A DNA stretch of 64,000 nucleotides from Ipomoea triloba (lineage: Eukaryota; Streptophyta; Magnoliopsida; Solanales; Convolvulaceae), in the NCBI RefSeq assembly GCF_003576645.1, contig NC_044930.1, positions 11,840,872 through 11,904,871 of the forward strand, written 5' to 3'. Below, one piece after another: positions 26,297 to 36,560 of this stretch; within the stretch, counting starts at the first letter, position 1, and each line of letters starts with the position of its first letter. A model generated the notes under the pieces. The model was not told where the DNA came from. It saw nothing but the letters and a program-made list of their open reading frames with translations, and searched no databases. Position numbers and translations under genes: made by a program.

Positions 26297-26315
26297 CGTG
26301 GCGGATTCCCATTGG
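26297..26315 (-). promoter_or_regulatory. ER stress response element (ERSE) of the calreticulin gene
   Basis: On the gene strand CCAAT (26315-26311) is followed by exactly 10 bases and CACG (26300-26297). This is the consensus CCAAT-N10-CACG bound by NF-Y with bZIP28-type factors in plants. It lies about 200 bp upstream of the start codon, where such elements act in ER chaperone genes. The CACG is part of a CCACGTCA core, which strengthens the match. Confidence 0.8.
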
Positions 26316-26884
26316 ATTTAACACGAAGTCAGCAAACTGGGGAATCAGTTACCACCTGTACGGTACGGCTTGGTTGAAAATTAAAGCTAGATATATAATA
26401 ATTGAGTGAATACGTTTATTGTATTAAAAAAAGAGAGTTAATACTTAATACATTTATTATCCATGAGATTTTTTTTTTGAAACATTATCCACGCGATTAT
26501 TAATTCAATCAAATTTAATTTAAAAAAAAATTTTTGAAAGGTTAATTTTACAAATTTTTAAATCCACCAAAATAAACAAAAATGTCATCACTTCAAAAGT
26601 GAGGGTATTTTAATATTGTAAGTTAAATTTAATAGATTAAAAAGGTAAAGAATTTAATAAATATATAATTAATATACATAGGGACATGATTAAATGAGAA
26701 GCTGATAATTACTGCTCCCGGCCTCCCGTGCGAACTACAAAATCAGGCATTACAAATTTTACAATTAGACATTACAAGAATTACAATCTAAATATAAAAG
26801 TAATTACAGAAATGTGGATTTCTAAGATGCATAATCACTTATTTGCAAATGCTCAATCAAGTATTACAAGTTGCAGAAAAGGTA

Positions 26885-27550
26885 GTTCCACATTTGCCCT
26901 CTCAATTATGTTAAAAGTGGCAATTTTTTCCATGTGATTTTAAATTGACATTTTTACCCTTAAAATAAATATTTCATTTATTTTTCTTCTCCAACAAATT
27001 ATTGCTTATATGTATGGATGACTACGATTCGGTTCGAACCTAACTGGACGCTGTAGCAATCATATCGAAATAATATGGACAGTTCTAGTTACGATTCAGA
27101 ACCAGAAAAAAATAAAATAATTGTTGAAACGTGAACCGGAACGGAACAATAGTCATATATAGTGAAAATGATCAAATACTATTGGTAAATGATAAATCGG
27201 TTCGGTTCGGTTCCTATTTTAATTTTGAACCGCCAATTCAAAATTTATTTATTTATTTATTTTTGTAAATTCTATTTCTTATTTTTAAAATAGTTTAAAT
27301 TCAACAATTATTTTATTTTTTTTTCTGGTTCTAAATCGTAACCAGAACCGTCCTAACTATTTATGTTCAATTGCTAGAGTGACGGATTAGGTTCAAATCA
27401 AATCGTGGTCATCCATACATCTAAGCAATAATTTGATGGAGAATAAAAATAAATGAAATAGTTATTTTTAACAGTAAAATGTCAATTTAACATCATAGGA
27501 GGAAAAATCGTCACTTTTAACATAACTGAGGGGACATATGTGAATACATG
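26885..27550. mobile_element. Fold-back MITE of about 0.66 kb
   Basis: Arms of about 150 to 200 bp are inverted copies. The left one holds ctcaattatgttaaaagtgg and atgtatggatgactacgatt. The right one holds cgtggtcatccatacat and cacttttaacataactgag. The interior has a second inverted set with ggttcggttc/gaaccag motifs. No coding sequence; TSD not resolved. Confidence 0.7.
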
Positions 27551-27984
27551 AATAACTCAGGAAGAAAAACTACTATATACATATAATTTAGAGGGAAAAA
27601 AATGTCATTTTCCCTTTAATTTATATTAACAAGATGCACACTATTAATGGTAAAGATTCATAGTTGTAATGATTAATGCTTAAAATATAATTTGACTTTA
27701 CCAAATTTAAAAAATTTTAAGTTTGGTGTCACTTTACGATTACCTATAATGATTTTACTTTACCAAATTTAACAATTGGAATATTTTTTATATTAATTTA
27801 AAAACTCTATAAATATTCAATTCAGGAGAATTTTAAATAGTGTTGATCACTCTCCCACGATGTTAACTAAATGTAAATAATTTGAATATCGTTTGTATTT
27901 AAAAAAAAAAACTGAATATCATTTTAAATTGGAATCTAAAACATAATGTAAATCTGGTCCATAGTATAACAATTTGCAAATTTT
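27551..27984. other. AT-rich spacer
   Basis: No gene, RNA or clear repeat structure seen. Confidence 0.5.
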
Positions 27985-28770
27985 ATTGTGGATCGCGGTC
28001 CACAATCCATGGTAGTCCAGGCATCAAAATGGTGTCGTTTCTTTTAATGAAAAAAACAGCACCCGTTTCGCAAAAAGTAAATTTGTGTGTATAACATATT
28101 CAGTTTTATTTTATATACACTGCAGTTTCATTTCAACATAACTACAATTCCTTTTCGATATAACTACAGTTTCATTCAACATTATACACTCAAATATGTG
28201 AAAATGTTATTCAGTTTCATTTTATATACACTATAGTTTCATTACAACACAACTACATTATCATTTCGATATAACTACAATTTCACTGGACAATATGCAC
28301 TCAAATTTGTGAAACTATTATTCAGTTTCATTCTATATACACTGCAGTTTCATTTCAACACAACTACAGTTTCTTTTCGATGTAACTACAGTTTCATTCA
28401 ACATTATACACTTAAATATGTGAAATTGTTATTTAGTTTCATTTTATATACACTATAGTTTCATTACAACACAACTGCAATATCATTTCGATATAACTAC
28501 AGTTTCATTGGACAATATACACTCAAATATGTCATTTATACACTCAAATATATAAAACTGTTATTCAGATTCATTTCATATACACTACAGTTTCATTTCA
28601 ACACAACTATAGTTTCAATTCAACTATAGTTTAATTTGAGAATATAAAAACAAATGTGATGAGTATCATTTGAAATACAATGTAATTTTATTTACAGGTT
28701 CTGTTAAATGTGACGGCAGCCGTTTATTTACTTAAAGAAATGGTGTCATTTTTAGACCATGGTCCAGATA
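27985..28770. mobile_element. Palindrome-ended element with internal tandem repeats
   Basis: The left end holds gtggatcgcggtccac and an aaatggtgtcgtttctttt segment. The right end holds aaagaaatggtgtcattttt and gaccatggtcc. The inner parts (aaacagcacccg against cggcagccg) are a diverged inverted pair. Between them lies an array of about 111-bp units. No open frame. It belongs to the family described for 28821-29052, 29157-29525 and 34141-34311. Confidence 0.5.
28098..28640. repeat. Tandem array, period about 111 bp, nearly 5 copies
   Basis: The phrase cagtttcattttatatacac starts units at about 28099, 28211, 28322 and 28434, with a shorter, more diverged one near 28566. Each unit also has an aactacagtttcatt segment and a caatatacactcaaat segment. 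Confidence 0.8.
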
Positions 28771-28820
28771 TAACGATTGATAACAATTGATTACTTCTCG
28801 ATGAAACAGACAAATTATTG

Positions 28821-29052
28821 CATGGACCATGGTCCACACAGCTGTGTGGACCAAAAATAAAAAGTACATTATTTTTATACTGAAGGTACATTATTTTTGT
28901 ACTGTAGGTACATTATTTGACAGTATATATCAAATAATGTATCTTCAGTACAAAAATAATGTACCTACAGTATAAAAATAATGTACCTTCAGTACAAAAA
29001 TAATGTACTTTTTATTTTTGGTCCACACAGCTGTGTGGACCATGGTCCATGG
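28821..29052. mobile_element. Near-perfect palindromic fold-back element, 232 bp
   Basis: Arms start catggaccatggtccacaca and end with its inverted copy finishing ccatgg. Each arm holds the inner palindrome cacagctgtgtgg and two to three 22-bp units gtacattatttttRtactg. The loop is only about 15 bp near 28930. No coding capacity. Transcribed either way it would make a long hairpin. Confidence 0.85.
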
Positions 29053-29156
29053 AATAATGATGGGATGAAACAGAAGTGGGCCGACATTATCCCGTCTATG
29101 GATTAATTAAATTTTAGATGCTTGATCTTAAAGGCTTTCAGATGGCAGTCGTTATA

Positions 29157-29525
29157 CTGTGGACTATGGGTCATGGTTGATACTGCAGTTGTGTTGAACT
29201 GATACTATAGTTGTATTGAAAGGATACTGCAGTTGTGTTAAAAGGGAACTGCAGTTGCACGGAACAGAGGCCGTGTCATTCATATGGAAGTGTAGTTGTG
29301 TTGAACAGATACTGCAGTTGTATTGAAAAGATACTGCAGTTGTGTTGAACGGATACTGCAGTTGTGTTGAACTGATGAATGGGCTCTGTTCTGTGCAACT
29401 GCAGTTTCCTTTCAACACAACTGCAGTATCTTTTCAACACAACTGCAATATCCGTTCAACACAACTACAGTATCAACTATGATCATGGTCCACAATACAT
29501 ATACATTGTGGACCATGGTGCACGA
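29157..29525. mobile_element. Fold-back element of about 24-bp GATACTGCAGTTGTGTTGAA units
   Basis: About seven units of gatactgcagttgtgttgaa (with variants) lie on one side of about 29370-29385. Four inverted copies (ttcaacacaactgcagtatc) lie on the other side. The outer ends are tgtggactatgggtcatgg and gatcatggtccaca, again the GGACCATGGTCC theme. The open frames that cross it are by-products of the repeat. Confidence 0.78.
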
Positions 29526-29771
29526 TATAATTTCCGTTCAGATGGTGAATGTTATCATTATCTTCTCCCCCGCCTTTCTTTTTAATAACTTCCGTTCTCC
29601 CAATTTTTCTCTTTCCTATTTTGCGGCATTGACCCTATCAATTTGTTTGGATCACGAAACAATTTTTGAGAAATGAAATTTTAATTCAATAGAATAAAAA
29701 TGACTAGAATACTAATTTCATTGTTTGATTTGGAATTATCAGTTAGTCTAAAAACTTACATATTTCTACCC

Positions 29772-29826
29772 AACAACAACAACAACAACAATAATAATAA
29801 TAATAATAATAATAAAATAATAAAAT
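29772..29826. repeat. (AAC)n(AAT)n microsatellite
   Basis: About 7 AAC units are followed by about 9 AAT units and an imperfect tail. Confidence 0.95.
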
Positions 29827-30758
29827 CAAAATGAGAGCTAAGTAATTAACAAGGATGTATGATGGTATTTTTGTTTCTAATTGGTACGAGACTTAAAAGT
29901 TAAAACGCCAAAGGAGTAAGGGGTGAGGAATTCATTTTCCTTAGATTTAGAAAATTCAAGCTCCATGAAATACATTTTTTCATGAACTAAACAGCATAAT
30001 TTTTTTTTTTCCTCACATCTTAAGAATTCCAATTTTAAGGAATTCATTTTCCTACAAACTGAACACCCAAAAGTCGTGCAATATACTAATTTACTACGTC
30101 TCAAAATTATATTGAAACGCTAATGTTCTTTCAAGATCATCATTCTTGTATGTTAGGGGTGTGGAGTTATTGACAGAACTTATTTATCCCTATAAGATAA
30201 AGAGGTTGTTAGTGTTCAGGTTTGAGAAGCTGATTTGTTTTTCATTTGGGTGTCCTCTTCTTTTTGAAAAAAAAAATACAATGAATGATGTATAATAGAA
30301 ATAATACTCTCTAGTTTAGTCTTCTGCATTTCCCATTATTATTTGCATTGCATTGTTCACATCAAATGAATGTTTAGATCACACTACTCACGTTATAGAG
30401 TTCATTGCGCATCAGTCACGTCCTTCAATGAACCAAAGTAGAAGCTAAGCAGGCAATTCGATTTACAACCTGTTATGTAAATAACTAAATATAATGGGGG
30501 TTTGTTAAATAACTGTTAGCTTATAACTGTTAAATGATTGGTTAGTAAATTTGACCAGTTGATAACATTAATTGATTATAAAAAAAATGTTTGGTAAATT
30601 AACTGTTAGTTGATAATTAATTACATGCAAAATGACTTCCTTAAAAAGCTAATTGAAAAATTACTTTGAACAACTTTTTGAATTTTAGCGTTTTGAAACA
30701 ATAAATTATTACAAAAAACTAATTAATCAAACACTCGTATTGATTTTTTAACCAAATC
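29827..30758. other. AT-rich spacer
   Basis: No gene found. The part at about 30500-30758 has repeated gttagttgataa / aactgttagctta motifs and may be a MITE remnant that the following LINE hit. Confidence 0.4.
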
Positions 30759-30773
30759 AAACAGCTAATAGTG

Positions 30774-31002
30774 TAGCATAAGAGCAGTACCCCGTGAAGT
30801 AAACTCAGCTGCAGACTATCTTGCAGGAATAGCCAAATACTATGAAAGGGTGGTACCTATTCACTAAGCCTCCAGATGATTTAATAAGCATATTAGACAG
30901 AGATAGTTCTGGATGCCCCTCATGGCGTTACATATGTAAATCAAACTAGTTGTAACATGTATCTCTTCTGGGTTTCCTCCTCCCAATACTAATAATAATA
31001 AA
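30774..31002 (+). mobile_element. Very short 5'-truncated LINE (RNase H tail only)
   Basis: A 229-bp insertion encodes the last part of a LINE RNase H domain: PREVNSAADYLAGIAKYYER, then after a frameshift FTKPPDDLISILDRD and SSGCPSWRYICKSN-stop. It ends in an AATAATAATAAAA tail. A 15-bp TSD, aaacagctaatagtg, lies at 30759-30773 and 31003-31017. Confidence 0.85.
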
Positions 31003-31422
31003 AAACAGCTAATAGTGGTCAAAAAAGTCAAAATTTCTTTCTAGTGTTTTTAGATGGGTGGAAAATGAGGGGAAAGAAAATAAAGTAGGAGACAAAATAA
31101 TATTCCAATTTTCATCCCCGGATGGGCTTGAGACTTGAGAGTCACATTGAGCATTCATTCATTGTGACACCATAATGAGCCCCTCTTGGCACTCGAGGGA
31201 AATCATCTCCACTCTTGGTGCACCCATGTTAGTTTTCATCATACAACATACCAGATAAATATATGGGTTATGAATGATAAACAAGCTTTTCATGGTCCAC
31301 CGCGTTTCAAACACTCCTTGCAACTTACCTGCATTTATAAACAATACAAATGTTAGTGGCAACCTTGATTGCGAAGGTCCTACCAAAGACACCCATAACT
31401 TTTGGGGAGCAATTCAAAACAA
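31003..31422. other. Spacer between LINE and MITE
   Basis: Contains the right TSD of the LINE (31003-31017). No coding sequence recognised. Confidence 0.4.
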
Positions 31423-31425
31423 TAA

Positions 31426-31672
31426 GCTCCGTTTGAAAACCAGAAAGTCATTTTCCGAATTATAAACTGAAAAATATTTCATTCAAATCAACAAAAAAAA
31501 GCCCAATTTGGCAGAAAATGTCTTGAGACATTTTTTCAAATTCTTTATTTTCCTTTCTCTCTCTTCTTTCTCATCTCTCTTCAAGCTAGCTTTTGAATTA
31601 TTATTACCACCAAAACACCACCACACCACTACCACTACCCTTCTACCACCACCACCATACCACTTATTATTA

Positions 31673-31709
<37 letters not shown>

Positions 31710-31904
31710 ATAAGTACTATGTTCATTACCAAACACGAAAAATGCAATCTTTTTTACTACGTAACTTTCAGCCAAACAAAAATAGATAGTTTTCTAACTT
31801 TTAGCCAAACACTAGAAAATTAAAATATTTTCCAAAAAAAAAAAAGGAGTCATTTTCTAGAAATTATTTTCTGGAAAACATTTTTCATGTTTCTAAACGG
31901 ACCC
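31426..31904. mobile_element. Tourist/PIF-Harbinger-like MITE next to the pseudouridine synthase gene
   Basis: Ends gctccgtttgaaaaccag and ctaaacggaccc are inverted copies, with a taa direct repeat at 31423-31425 and 31905-31907. The arms carry the aaagtcattttc theme seen also at 56165-56721. The interior has a (TTA)n microsatellite at about 31674-31708 and an ACC/CCA-rich part. It lies about 135 bp beyond the stop codon of the next gene. Confidence 0.65.
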
Positions 31905-32040
31905 TAAATGGAACTAGCACAAGGGTTACCAACATACAGAAGTTAATAGAATTCAAAAGATCATGTCTTACCATTCTGTAGATGGACTCATGGACCTTCA
32001 GATGATGCACTGCTTTCTGATTGACAGCAAAAACCAGTAA

Positions 32041-34929
32041 CTATCGTTGTAGTCCCAAGGCTTGGTTTGCCCATAATGGCAGAGGTGCCTGAAGCAGAAT
32101 AGATTGGCCAGAAACAGGATGTGTGAATGATAAAGTTTCCGCATGGAGTTCATGGCCATCATATGTTTTACCCTTCCACTCATACACCCCCTCATATTTT
32201 ATGTCTCCTCTAATAGGAATTCCAAGGTACTGGCAGTGCAGGCGAATTTGATGGGTTCTTCCACTCTGAGGGCATGCCCTAATCAAAATCTCATCTTTCT
32301 TCATATCAAAGTCAACTGGAGATTTCTCTTCAACAATTAGTAAATCTCCTCCTCCCTCTTTTCCAGATTCAGATATTGCCTCCAAGCATCCAAATCCATT
32401 AATAGATAGCGCTTGGAAAGAAGTCTGCATGTCTTTAACAACTGATCCACCTGGCAGTGTCCGACCCACATCTGATGCAGCATAAACACGCCAGGCTCCA
32501 TGTTTTGACCGGCCATGTCCTGATCTCACAATGATTTGTCCCCATTTTGGTGCTGGTCCAACACACAAAGCAAGATATGTTTTCCTAACCTTATGCTCTG
32601 TAAAAGCTTTAACAAGCTTAGCAGCTACTTTGTGTGATTTGGTGATTACCATTACACCACTTGTGTCGCGATCAAGTCTATTAGCTAGATGCAGTTCTGG
32701 AACTTTGGTCCCTAAAAATAAAAGCAGAAGAGTGAGTACATCAGGGAAATCTTACAGGATTCTGTATGAGAAGCATCTAAGGGTTCAAATTATCAATTTA
32801 CATATCCTCTTAAGATAAAAAGCTCACCAATCACCACATAGCTCTTCTGTAGATTCATTCATTGTAGCAATACATAAAAATTCTAGGACATACTCAAGCA
32901 ATGGCTTTAATGGAAATCAATAAATGCCAAACATCTATGATCTATTCATAGAAAACCCGACTCAATACCAGCAATAGTTATACGTCACTGCCCATTATAT
33001 GAAAATAATTAAGCTATGCATTACACCTTGATGCATTTGATACAAGCAAGTACTTCTTTCCACATAAGGCGTTGCAACACATTACTGCCAATTATATACA
33101 GAGTAGTTTCAAGATGAAATGCACATAGTGACATAGTTGTGATAAACAGTCCTCACAATTGTGATGAACATTTAGTGGATTGATGTCAATGAAAAACTTA
33201 TCCATGTGATGGAAAATCACTTTAAAAAAAATGTGCATTTATTCAAACTATTTCTTTGGATGAACTGAAAGAAATTCAAAGCATGAAATTGAGAACAACG
33301 TTGAAAGTGTGGCATCTAAGTTTTCATTTCACTGCTTTTCTCAATATCACGCAGTCAAGCTATTGGTTTAACTGACATCAACGACCCACCAGATTAGAAT
33401 GTTTTAAAGGGAATTTATTGCCTTTTCTCACTCTTAATAGGAAATGAACCAACATACTTAAAGACGGAGGATAGGAAAACTAAGAGAACTGACAAGAGGA
33501 GTGTAGTGCTTCCCCTGTCAATTCTAGCAAAAAGAAATAAATATATAAATAACCGGTAAGGTCCTCTTTGGGCAAAACTTAGCTTCTTGCCGGCTACACA
33601 CAAACCTTGGTCTAAGGTCCTTACCACACAAAAGAAAAAGTGCTGAGTCTTTTCACCATAGGACAAATAGGAGGATCTCAGATTCAAGCACTCATATATC
33701 AGGTGCTACCTATTTTCAGCACCTATGCAAAGAGTGAATGACCTTCCTACCGATTCTGATAGCATAACAATAAGCTATTGATGCATTATGATTCCTCTTT
33801 CCTCTCATTCACAAATGAATTCAATCTAACAAGAACTATACCACAAATAATGACAAGAAATCCAATCTAACAAGACCTATACCATTAATTCAAAAATAAT
33901 AAGATAACAGGCTGTATCATGAAAGCATGAATATGCCAAATGTATTAAAACAAGACTAGAAGGCAAGTCCATAATATATGAGAAAGATTCCTCCTAAGAC
34001 AAGTCAATTTCTATTAGCACTTAATCAAGTTTCCTAAAGAACGACTTTTAAACTCCTTTCTCCACAAAATTGGTTCACATTTCAATGAATTGGAACTCCA
34101 CAAGAGTTTAAGCCAAACAAGAGTTATAGGGCAAATTATACCATGGTCCAGGTCCACCTTGCAGTGTAGACCATGGTCCAAAATAACATTCAGATTATAT
34201 TATGTGCCCATAGTTAACATATTATGTATTTATGTGCCTTCAATGTAATTACAAGCACAAGACACATAATTTTTAATTTTGGACCATGGCAAGATGAACC
34301 CTGATCCATGGAATAACAATTGGAGTTATAACAACTAAAACTAAGCAACTCTAATATCACCCATTACTAACTTCTCATTCCCTTGATTTCCAAAGTATGG
34401 AATAATTCCATCCGAAAATGAAATGGGGAAAAAGGTCACGTTCTTCTACAATCAGCTGGTTTTCCATATTACCCAGTAAAGATTCAATAAACCTTAACAT
34501 AAATATAAAAGAAAAATGGCGAGAATAACTGAGCAACTCACCGTGTTCGTTGTTCGTATCGGCGAGAAGATTGGGGACAGCAGACAATACACTTTCGCAA
34601 TAGATTCCTTGAGGCTTGTTGACGGCGATGAGCCAGTCGTCTTCGAAGATGACATCGTTGTGAGAGAGAGAAAACAAAGCCGATCTCGACGACGCCGTCA
34701 AGGCCCTGTTCAGCTCTACGTCCTTGGACACTAACGGAAGCGGCGGAGACAGCGGCAGTGGGTAGTTATCGAGACTGTTAAGGTCGTTGGTAGGTTGAGG
34801 TTCAAAGTGAGTTTGGGTTGCCATTGAGGTGTAGCGAAAATGGCGATGGGGTTTCCAGACCCAGCGTCCGAAAGGAGAAGGGCGGTATGGGAAAGATGGA
34901 AGACGGATGAGAAGGGGCACTGGGGTCAT
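32041..34929 (-). CDS. RNA pseudouridine synthase, RluA family
   Basis: Isomerises uridine to pseudouridine in RNA, probably in an organelle. Two exons: 34929-34542 and 32711-32041, joined at a Gly codon (HG-TKVPE), 1059 nt, 352 aa. The catalytic motif is NRLDRDTSGVMV at the start of exon 2, with the invariant Asp. The other conserved RluA motifs are TYLALCVG and the ACPQSGRTHQIRLHCQYLG block, then HAETLSFTHPVSG near the C-terminus. Exon 1 carries VIFEDDWLIAVNKPQGI, the family's NKP motif. There is no S4 domain. The first 35 residues are rich in Arg, Pro and aromatic residues and could be a transit peptide. A second in-frame Met at 34824 (MATQTHFE) would give 317 aa, closer to the length I recall for Arabidopsis RNA pseudouridine synthase 1. 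I keep the longer form because its ATG has A at -3. Intron 1 (1.8 kb) contains a palindrome-ended MITE. Confidence 0.92.
34141..34311. mobile_element. GGACCATGGTCC-type fold-back MITE in the pseudouridine synthase intron
   Basis: Left end ccatggtccaggtccacctt and right end aagatgaaccctgatccatg are diverged inverted copies. Inside, accatggtccaaaat faces attttggaccatgg. Same family as 28821-29052. Confidence 0.7.
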
Positions 34930-35204
34930 TTTACGATTCTTTGCGAACGGACATCCAAAAGTAGTTTAAGAGAATAAAAGATATTAAAATGAGAAAATTG
35001 TTGTGAATTATTCCTCTTAGATCGCAATTATCTTCTGTGAAACGGATTATAAGTACTTTTAGTCCCAAGATCTCGTAGTTTAATGACACCCGGTGTTCCG
35101 ATTTACACTCCTAAATGGATGATGGGAGTGGATTCGAGTTTTAGTGAAGGTAACTGTTGACTCTTTATGTTTCAGTAGGTTGAGAAAGTAATTAATACTA
35201 CATT

Positions 35205-35335
35205 GTAACAGAGTCAGTAGTACTCAAAAAAATTACAAATCGTAACAGAAAACATAAATGGAGACATTGTAACATAGTCAGTAGTACTCAAAAAAATTAC
35301 AAATCGTAACGGAAAACATAAATTGAGACATAAAT
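35205..35335. repeat. Tandem duplication of about 64 bp
   Basis: The phrase gtcagtagtactcaaaaaaattacaaatc-type unit at about 35212 recurs at about 35276 with two changes. A related piece (taacagagtcagtagtactc) occurs at 46597-46618. Confidence 0.85.
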
Positions 35336-36560
35336 ACTACCGTTATATAATAATGGATAATATTTATAACACTCCCACTTAGACATTATTTTTTTATAAT
35401 CATGTCTCATTAACAACTCGCTAGAAAAACCCTGTGAGAAAAATCTAGTCGAGAAAAGAGTACACGATATATGAGTAATTCATGTGTTGTTTCGGTTGTC
35501 TCTTAAAAAAACTGTGTGGAAAAAACTTACTTAAGGCAAAAAGAATACAATCATAAGCCTTTAGGCATAATCTTCAGAATTTTAGGGTTTGTCTATTTAA
35601 GTTATTTATTTGCAACTTTTCCCCCATTGACTATATATATCATACTCATGCATTGTTAAAAACCTCACTAGAAAAAAACCAATGGGAAAAAACTAGTTGA
35701 GGAAAAGAGTTCATGATATATCTGTATTCATGTGTTGCACTAGCTAGCTCAAAAAAAAAAACCTTTGATTAAGAAAATAATATCAAAACTTAATCAGAGA
35801 AAAAAGAGTACAATTGTTGGTCTTCAAGACCTGACCTTCAGGATTATTCAAGTTTAATCTTCATGATTGATTCAAGTCTAATCTTTAGGATTGATTCAAA
35901 TGAATGGCACTCTCCCTGAAGATAATAATCTTCAAAATCTACACATTTTAATATAAAGAAAACATTGTTCCACAATAAGTGTAGAAAAGGAATATGTGGT
36001 ACAATCTTCAAGATTGTCACTAAAGTGAATATTCTGTGTAACATCCTCGTGACTCTTATAGAGCTCATGTGAGTCGCAATTTGGCAGTTTATGCTTTGGC
36101 AAATATTCTTAAACACACACATTTATTATAATTTGTGAAATACCAATATTACTGTCCTCAAATAAGACATTGGGGGTAAAATCACAACATAACCAGTTCA
36201 GGACTTAGCATTATGGGAATCAGACAAAATAATTAGTACGTGAATAACCTATCTATTAACACTTCCAAATTTTCCTTCTTCAAGAGAACAATAAACTCTT
36301 GGATTCATCCCAAATCTTTAACCGCCTAAAAAAACGACTTGTCATATGGTAAACTGCTTGAAATAATTGTTAAATGTGTTCTTGGAGGTTTTGACAGATT
36401 AATTAACCACTCAAACATCACATATTATTTATGCTGCGGTTAAATCTAATGTAAAATTAGATTGGAGCCATGCTATGTTTGAAAGGTTGACAGATTTGGT
36501 GAAGAAAAAAAAAAGAGCAAAGGAAAATCTCTTGGATATGGAATTATTATAGGAGAAATT
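35336..36560. other. AT-rich region with retroelement-like motif blocks
   Basis: No gene. Two related blocks, cgctagaaaaaccctgtgag near 35420 and cactagaaaaaaaccaatgg near 35665, resemble sequence common in degenerate plant LTR elements. I could not define ends. Confidence 0.4.

Noticed and set aside
29164..29676. Open frames with repeated NTTAVSFQYN-like or TQLQYLFNTT-like residues
   Set aside because: They arise from the 24-bp mirror-image units; both strands stay open for the same reason and there is no family match.
31508..31789. 93-aa plus-strand frame with HHHHTTTTT and poly-Leu
   Set aside because: It lies in a MITE with ACC and TTA microsatellites.
33415..33687. 90-aa minus-strand frame in the pseudouridine synthase intron
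   Set aside because: Hydrophobic low-complexity translation, no family match, and inside a well-defined intron.
34516..34734. Plus-strand frame of 72 aa
   Set aside because: Shadow of pseudouridine synthase exon 1.
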